From the NCBI RefSeq assembly GCF_010728325.1, contig NZ_AP022570.1:3782001-3846000 (forward strand): a stretch of DNA of 64,000 nucleotides, written 5' to 3'. This DNA is from Mycolicibacterium poriferae (lineage in GTDB: Bacteria > Actinomycetota > Actinomycetes > Mycobacteriales > Mycobacteriaceae). Positions 57,799 to 64,000 of the stretch are shown here, one piece after another. The notes beneath the pieces were generated by a model. It saw only the letters and a program-made list of their open reading frames with translations. It made no database searches and was not told the origin of the DNA. Each line of letters begins with the position of its first letter. Positions within the stretch are counted from its first letter, which is position 1. The translations under genes were made by a program, and so were the position numbers.

Positions 57799-58752
57799 TT
57801 AAGCCGCTTCGGGCTTCGGTTGGTTTTCCCTGATCTCATAGTTGACGGGTGAGAGTCCGTCTGCGGCGCTGTGTCGTCGTTGGTGGTTGTAGAAGGTGTA
57901 GCACCAGTCGATGACGATGGCCCGCGCTTGGATGGTATCACTGAAAGTGTTGCGGGACAGCACTTCCCATTCCAGCGAGGAGAAGAACGCCTCCGCGGCG
58001 GCGTTGTCGAAGCACGACCCCACTCGTCCCATCGACTGACGCACACCCAGCGTGGTGCACAGCGCCCGGAACGCCTGGGCGGTGTAGGTCGACCCGCGGT
58101 CGGTGTGGAAGATGACCCGCTGAGCTTCGTCGTCGCACCAGATCGCCTCCCGGCCACCACGGGCGACCACGGCCATCTCCAATGCGGCACACGCCAGCGT
58201 GGCGTCCGGATGCCGAGAGGTCGCCGCCCCCAGCAGTCGGCGGCTGTACAGATCGATCACCGTCGCCAGGTACAACTTGCCGCAGGCGGTGGGAATCTCG
58301 GTCATATCCCCCACCCATTTGGTGTTCGGCGCCGCCGCGGTGAAGCCCCGTTTGAGCAGGTCAGGGAACTTCGGCGCGGTCTTGTCCTGCCGGGTGAGCC
58401 CGCCGCGGCGGCGGATCCTGCGGGCAACCAGACCTTGGCGGCGCATCGACTCGGCGACCGTATTCTCCGAGACCGTCCAGCCCAGATCACGCAGATCGGA
58501 CACCAGCCGCGGCGACCCGTGCACCCCCTTGGCCTTGGCGAACGCGGCCCTGACCGCGTCGTCGAGGGCGGCGCGGCGCCGATCGGTGTCGGTGTGCAGC
58601 CCGTCGGGGTCGCCGGCACGCGCCAGCCACTTGTAGAACCAGGACACGCTGATCCCCAACAAGGCGCAGGTCAAGGAATGGGGCACTCGGTAGTTGGTCC
58701 TCTGGTCGGCGACAAAGCGTGCCACGCTCACTTCGTCGCCTCCTTCACCCAC
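57799..58752 (-). CDS. Transposase orfB of IS3 element C
   Basis: 317 residues from a GTG that overlaps orfA by 25 bp in the -1 frame. IS3 integrase core: Asp in WVGDMTEIPT, Asp in FHTDRGSTYTA, Glu in AAAEAFFSSLEWEV, then NHQRRHSAADGLSPVNYE. The HTH_21 segment DDAVRAAFAKAKGVHGSPRLVSDLRDLG precedes it. Intact. There is no A-rich slippery site in the overlap, so expression may use reinitiation or a different slip site. Confidence 0.93.
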   Translation of the reverse strand: MGEGGDEVSVARFVADQRTNYRVPHSLTCALLGISVSWFYKWLARAGDPDGLHTDTDRRRAALDDAVRAAFAKAKGVHGSPRLVSDLRDLGWTVSENTVAESMRRQGLVARRIRRRGGLTRQDKTAPKFPDLLKRGFTAAAPNTKWVGDMTEIPTACGKLYLATVIDLYSRRLLGAATSRHPDATLACAALEMAVVARGGREAIWCDDEAQRVIFHTDRGSTYTAQAFRALCTTLGVRQSMGRVGSCFDNAAAEAFFSSLEWEVLSRNTFSDTIQARAIVIDWCYTFYNHQRRHSAADGLSPVNYEIRENQPKPEAA

Positions 58753-59018
58753 AGGACCACCGATCGCTTGAGGACATCACGCTCCATCCGCAGCTCGGCG
58801 ACCTCCCTGCGCAGGCGTTTCAGCTCCTCGAGGTCATCGCGGGTCAATTCACCGCGGCCCTCACGGGCCTCCCGCGCACGAGCCACCCAGTTACCCAGCG
58901 TGCCCTCATGCACCCCGAGATCCCGCGCGACCGCCGCGATCGGCTTGCCCGTCTCCTCGACGATCCGGACAGCACCCTCACGAAACTCCCGGTCGTACTT
59001 CTTCCGTTTCTCTGGCAT
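58728..59018 (-). CDS. OrfA (HTH protein) of IS3 element C
   Basis: 96 residues from the ATG at 59018 (MPEKRKKYDREF); the frame is open to 59045. N-terminal HTH of IS3 orfA: FREGAVRIVEETGKPIAAVARDLGVHEGTLGNWV, followed by the leucine-zipper-like DDLEELKRLRREVAELRMERDVLKRSV. It binds the IS ends and regulates or forms the OrfAB fusion transposase. Confidence 0.92.
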   Translation of the reverse strand: MPEKRKKYDREFREGAVRIVEETGKPIAAVARDLGVHEGTLGNWVARAREAREGRGELTRDDLEELKRLRREVAELRMERDVLKRSVVLWVKEATK

Positions 59019-59063
59019 CTCGACCCCTATTGTCGATGCCTCCACGCTTTCGGGGGAACCTCA

Positions 59064-59149
59064 TGGGCGATCGGACGACCCGTCTCGATCACCAGGCGGG
59101 CAGCCTGCTCCCGAAACACGGGGGTGTACTTCTTCCGCTTGCCCGACAT
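59064..59149 (-). pseudogene. OrfA of IS3 element A, 5' part
   Basis: Starts at ATG 59149 and reads MSGKRKKYTPVFREQAARLVIETGRPIA, then is cut by element C at 59064. Joined to 57764 and below it gives a 97-residue orfA with an unbroken HTH. This part is too short to stand as a gene on its own. Confidence 0.88.
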
Positions 59150-59258
59150 ACCGACATCCTTCCCGCGGGACCAGCAGTCCCACCAGTCAGGTGTCCACCA
59201 TCAGGGGTCAACCCCACCAGTCTAGGGACTGTCGCAGTAAGGGTGTAAACGGCCTGAT

Positions 59259-59280
59259 CGGCCCCGGTGTGTCGGGGCCG
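59259..59280. other. 8-bp hairpin in front of the element D transposase start
   Basis: CGGCCCCG-GTGTGT-CGGGGCCG, a perfect stem with a 6-nt loop ending 10 bp before the ATG at 59291. In several IS families a stem close to the ribosome site limits translation from readthrough transcripts entering from outside. That role is inferred here. Confidence 0.55.
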
Positions 59281-59290
59281 GAAAGGTCGC

Positions 59291-60622
59291 ATGATGACCG
59301 AAACTGTCGTGGCTGTGGAGCTATCACAGAATCCCGATGATGAGGCCGCCGCAGCGGCCATTGCAGTCCCGGATAGCCGTGAGGTCGACGAGCTCGAGGT
59401 CGCCCGGGAGCTGGTGCGTCAGGCCCGCGAGGCCGGCGTATCGCTGACCGGTCCGGGTGGGTTGCTCAAGGCGATGACCAAGACGGTCATCGAGACCGCC
59501 CTGGACGAGGAATTGTCCGAGCATCTGGGCTATGACCGTCACGATCCGGCCGGGTACGGCTCGGGCAACTCCCGCAACGGAACCCGTGCTAAGACCGTGC
59601 TCACCGATGCGTGCGGGCAGATCGAGATCGATGTGCCGCGCGACCGGGCGGGCAGCTTCGAACCCGAGATCGTCAAGAAGCGTCAACGCCGCCTGACCGA
59701 TGTTGATGAGGTGGTGTTGTCGTTGTATGCCCGCGGGCTGACCACCGGCGAGATCAGCGCCCATTTCGCCGACATCTACGGTGCGGCAGTCTCCAAGGAC
59801 ACGATCAGTCGGATCACTGACCGTGTGGTCGAGGAGATGACTGCCTGGCACACCCGCCCGCTGGAGCGCGTGTACGCCGCGGTGTTCATCGACGCCCTGC
59901 ACGTCAAGATCCGCGACGGCCAGGTCGGCCCCCGCCCGGTCTACGCGGCAATCGGGGTGGATCTGGCCGGGCACCGCGACGTACTGGGGATGTGGGCCGG
60001 CGAGGGCGACGGGGAGTCGGCCAAGTACTGGCTGGCCGTGCTGACCGAGTTGAAGAACCGCGGGGTGGCCGACATCTTCTTCCTGGTCTGCGACGGACTC
60101 AAAGGGTTGCCGCAATCGGTAGGCGCGGCGTTTCCCGACACGGTCGTGCAGACGTGTGTCATCCATTTGATCCGCGGCACGTTCCGCTACGCCGGGCGCC
60201 AGCACCGCGACGCGATCGCCAAGGCGTTGCGACCGATCTACACCGCGGTCAACGCTGAGGCTGCAGCGGCGGCGCTGGACGCGTTCGAGGCCGAGTGGGG
60301 TAACCGATATCCGGCAGCAATTAGGTTGTGGCGCAACGCCTGGAGTGAATTCATACCGTTCCTGGACTACGACACCGAGATAAGGAAGGTGATCTGTTCG
60401 ACCAACGCCATTGAATCGTTGAACGCCCGCTACCGGCGCGCTGTCCGGGCCCGCGGTCATTTCCCGACCGAGCAGGCAGCGCTGAAATGCCTATACTTGG
60501 TCACCCGGTCACTGGACCCGACCGGGACCGGACAGAAGCGATGGACCATGCGCTGGAAACCAGCACTGAACGCCTTCGCGATCACCTTCGCCGACCGCAT
60601 GCCGGGCAGCGAAACCACCTAA
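59291..60622 (+). CDS. IS256-family transposase of element D
   Basis: 443 residues from ATG 59291 (GGAAAGG upstream; ATG 59294 also possible). DDE core: Asp in AAVFIDALHVKIRDG, Asp in FLVCDGLKGLPQSV and the late Glu near FEAEWGNRYPAAIRLW. CSTNAIESLNARYRRAVRARGHFPTEQAALKCLYL is typical of Transposase_mut. N-terminal LDEELSEHLGYDRHDPAGYGSGNSRNGTRAKTV is also family-typical. Complete and open; a different subgroup from element B. Confidence 0.94.
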   Translation: MMTETVVAVELSQNPDDEAAAAAIAVPDSREVDELEVARELVRQAREAGVSLTGPGGLLKAMTKTVIETALDEELSEHLGYDRHDPAGYGSGNSRNGTRAKTVLTDACGQIEIDVPRDRAGSFEPEIVKKRQRRLTDVDEVVLSLYARGLTTGEISAHFADIYGAAVSKDTISRITDRVVEEMTAWHTRPLERVYAAVFIDALHVKIRDGQVGPRPVYAAIGVDLAGHRDVLGMWAGEGDGESAKYWLAVLTELKNRGVADIFFLVCDGLKGLPQSVGAAFPDTVVQTCVIHLIRGTFRYAGRQHRDAIAKALRPIYTAVNAEAAAAALDAFEAEWGNRYPAAIRLWRNAWSEFIPFLDYDTEIRKVICSTNAIESLNARYRRAVRARGHFPTEQAALKCLYLVTRSLDPTGTGQKRWTMRWKPALNAFAITFADRMPGSETT

Positions 60623-60635
60623 CCGAAGATGCCGC

Positions 60636-61598
60636 TTACACCGTTAATCTGACGGACCCCACGACCACGGTGGTGTGCTGGGCGTGCGGGCGCCGCGCCA
60701 CCTCGCCGTCCCAGCCGGTCTCGATCAACTCCATGAACGCATCCACGGTATTAGGCATCGGTGGACGCGAACCACCCTCGGCGTCGCCACCCGGGCCGCC
60801 GGCGAGGTCGGCGAAGTCGTCGTGGTCAGCGGAGACGTCGGAGAAGTCGCCACCGACGCCGCCGGCGTCGGGGTCGGTTGTGGCGACGCCATCGAGGCCA
60901 CTGGTGTCGGCATGGGACTCGCCATGGAGACCGTCGGCATCGGGAACTGACTTTCCATCGCGTCCGTCGGCGCTGCGTGCGTCGGTCGCGGCATCGGACT
61001 GCTGGTCGTGGTCGCGTTTCCAGTCCGCGATCAACCCGTCACGCTTGCCGGCCAGCGCGGCATCGACCTTGGCCGCCTCGATCTTCGACACCGTGACCCG
61101 ATACGTCACCGACTCACCATGATCGGTGCGCGAGATGGCGCGCTCCGGCTGCGGCTTCGGGGACACATCGGGGCGCGGTTCCAGGCCGACCGCCTTGCGC
61201 AACTGGGTCACCGTCGCCACCGACGCCAACTCCACGTAATGATCATCAGAACCATCGGCGGCACGTTCAGCGAGCACCCCGACCTGATCCAGCGACAACC
61301 AGCCCTCCCGCAACCCGGCCACACACCGCGGAAACTGCTCACCACGTGCCGCGACCGCCGCGATCGTCTTCGCGTTACGCGGCGACACCCCGGTCTTCCA
61401 CGCCACCAACGCCGAAATCGACCGCGCCCCGGTCATCCCGGCCAACCCACCATGATCGATCTCGGCCACGATCTCCACGATCTGCGCATCGATGGCGTTA
61501 CGCTGCCCCGTCAACTCCGCGATCTGCTCAAACAACTCCGCCAACCGCTCCTTGGGCGACACCTCATCGTCAACCAAAAACGCTGCAGCAGCGGACAT
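60636..61598 (-). pseudogene. DUF222 protein gene (13E12/HNH family), 3' end lost to IS256 element D
   Basis: The frame starts MSAAAAFLVDDEV and carries the DUF222 helical region (GARSISALVAWKTGVSPRNAKTIAAVAARGEQFPRCVAGLREGWLSLDQVGVLAE, WLV-like) and an acidic linker, then HAQHTTVVV at the IS junction (60660). The last residues GSVRLTV and stop come from the IS end. The C-terminal HNH nuclease domain usual in REP13E12-type proteins is absent, so the product is probably non-functional. It is divergent-free, lying just upstream of the metH stop. Confidence 0.85.
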
Positions 61599-61643
61599 GA
61601 CCCCATCAAAGCACCGGGGTCCGACAAGTCTCTGCCGGTCGCC

Positions 61644-64000
<2,357 letters not shown>

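Larger units (their letters stand above)
57769..59063 (-). mobile_element. IS3-family element C (1295 bp) inserted in orfA of element A
   Basis: Ends TG(T/A)GGTTCCCCCGA(G/A)A(T/G)CGTGGAGG match at 22 of 25 positions (from 57769 rightward and from 59063 leftward), with TG...CA termini. Flanked by the 4-bp duplication TGGG. It carries orfA (58728-59018) and orfB (57799-58752), both complete. It differs from element A in ends and protein sequence, so it is a separate IS3 subgroup member and not a copy. Confidence 0.9.
55178..59210 (-). mobile_element. IS3-family element A, split by two other insertion sequences
   Basis: Outer ends are TGACCCC(G/T)(T/G)(T/A)TGGTGGACAC, matching at 17 of 20 positions (55178-55197 and 59191-59210). 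Total 4033 bp; removing IS256 element B with its extra 9 bp and IS3 element C with its extra 4 bp leaves 1270 bp, a normal IS3 length, with orfA and orfB both open. Its own flanks (GGCT and ACCC) do not form a target duplication, so the outer region has been rearranged since it inserted. It sits 170 bp upstream of the secreted-protein gene. Confidence 0.85.
59225..60659 (+). mobile_element. IS256-family element D (1435 bp), truncating a DUF222 gene
   Basis: Inverted ends GGG(A/T)C(T/C)GTC...GGTGTAA(A/G)CGGC match at 21 of 29 positions (59225-59253 and 60631-60659). No target duplication is seen (left ACCAGTCTA, right CACGACCAC). Only 14 bp separate it from IS3 element A. The right end lies within a DUF222 gene whose 3' half is missing from the left side, so a deletion or recombination followed insertion. 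It encodes one intact transposase. Confidence 0.85.

Noticed and set aside
55178..60659. Composite transposon carrying cargo genes
   Set aside because: No passenger genes lie between the elements; only nested transposase genes are present.

Overview
The window is a GC-rich actinobacterial chromosome segment that reads as a rapidly growing mycobacterium (Mycolicibacterium type). Its backbone follows the M. tuberculosis order around Rv2089c-Rv2124c: pepE, 5'-3' exonuclease, DUF4333 membrane protein, helY, tatC, tatA, pafC, pafB, pafA, then prcA, prcB, pup, dop, an Rv2113-like membrane protein, mpa, lppK-like, Rv2117-like, trmI, Rv2119-like, Rv2120c-like, hisG, hisE and, cut by the right edge, metH. 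Accessory blocks are inserted at several points of this backbone.

Region 1 (1-11.8 kb): F420-dependent reductase, PepE, nuclease, HelY helicase, the Tat translocon, PafBC WYL regulators, a small methyltransferase and the Pup ligase PafA. Region 2 (11.8-19.8 kb, between pafA and prcA): an EspC-like/alpha-beta hydrolase pair that looks like type VII secretion cargo, then a complete three-enzyme glycine betaine demethylation operon (Rieske oxygenase, monomeric sarcosine oxidase, dimethylglycine oxidase) with an IclR regulator and two matching operator-like palindromes, followed by about 400 bp holding a 41-codon gene remnant. Region 3 (19.8-31.9 kb): the Pup-proteasome genes prcA, prcB, pup, dop and, after two paralogous membrane proteins, a large LuxR-type ATPase regulator and three small genes, the unfoldase gene mpa.

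Region 4 (32-42.5 kb): Mtb12-like secreted protein and lipoprotein, DUF503, TrmI, a RecB/Cas4-like nuclease with an apparent frameshift, a thioesterase, a TetR-R2lox operon with a palindromic operator, an ArsR-SRPBCC-flavodoxin operon (SRPBCC gene frameshifted) with its own palindrome, a mercuric-reductase-like flavoprotein, DUF4126, hisG and hisE. Region 5 (42.5-52.5 kb): a GlcP-like glucose permease with a Crp-like site, a HAD phosphatase, and a tightly packed xanthine-to-allantoin operon: an NCS2 permease fused to a degenerate OHCU-decarboxylase domain, UraD, HIU hydrolase, FAD urate hydroxylase and two-gene xanthine dehydrogenase.

Region 6 (52.5-61.6 kb): a secreted acidic/beta-propeller-like protein, then a nest of insertion sequences. 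An IS3-family element (55178-59210) carries an IS256-family element in orfB and a second IS3-family element in orfA, each with an exact target duplication, so the host reading frames can be rebuilt. A second IS256-family element next to it truncates a DUF222 gene. The window ends inside metH. No tRNA, rRNA or CRISPR was recognised.
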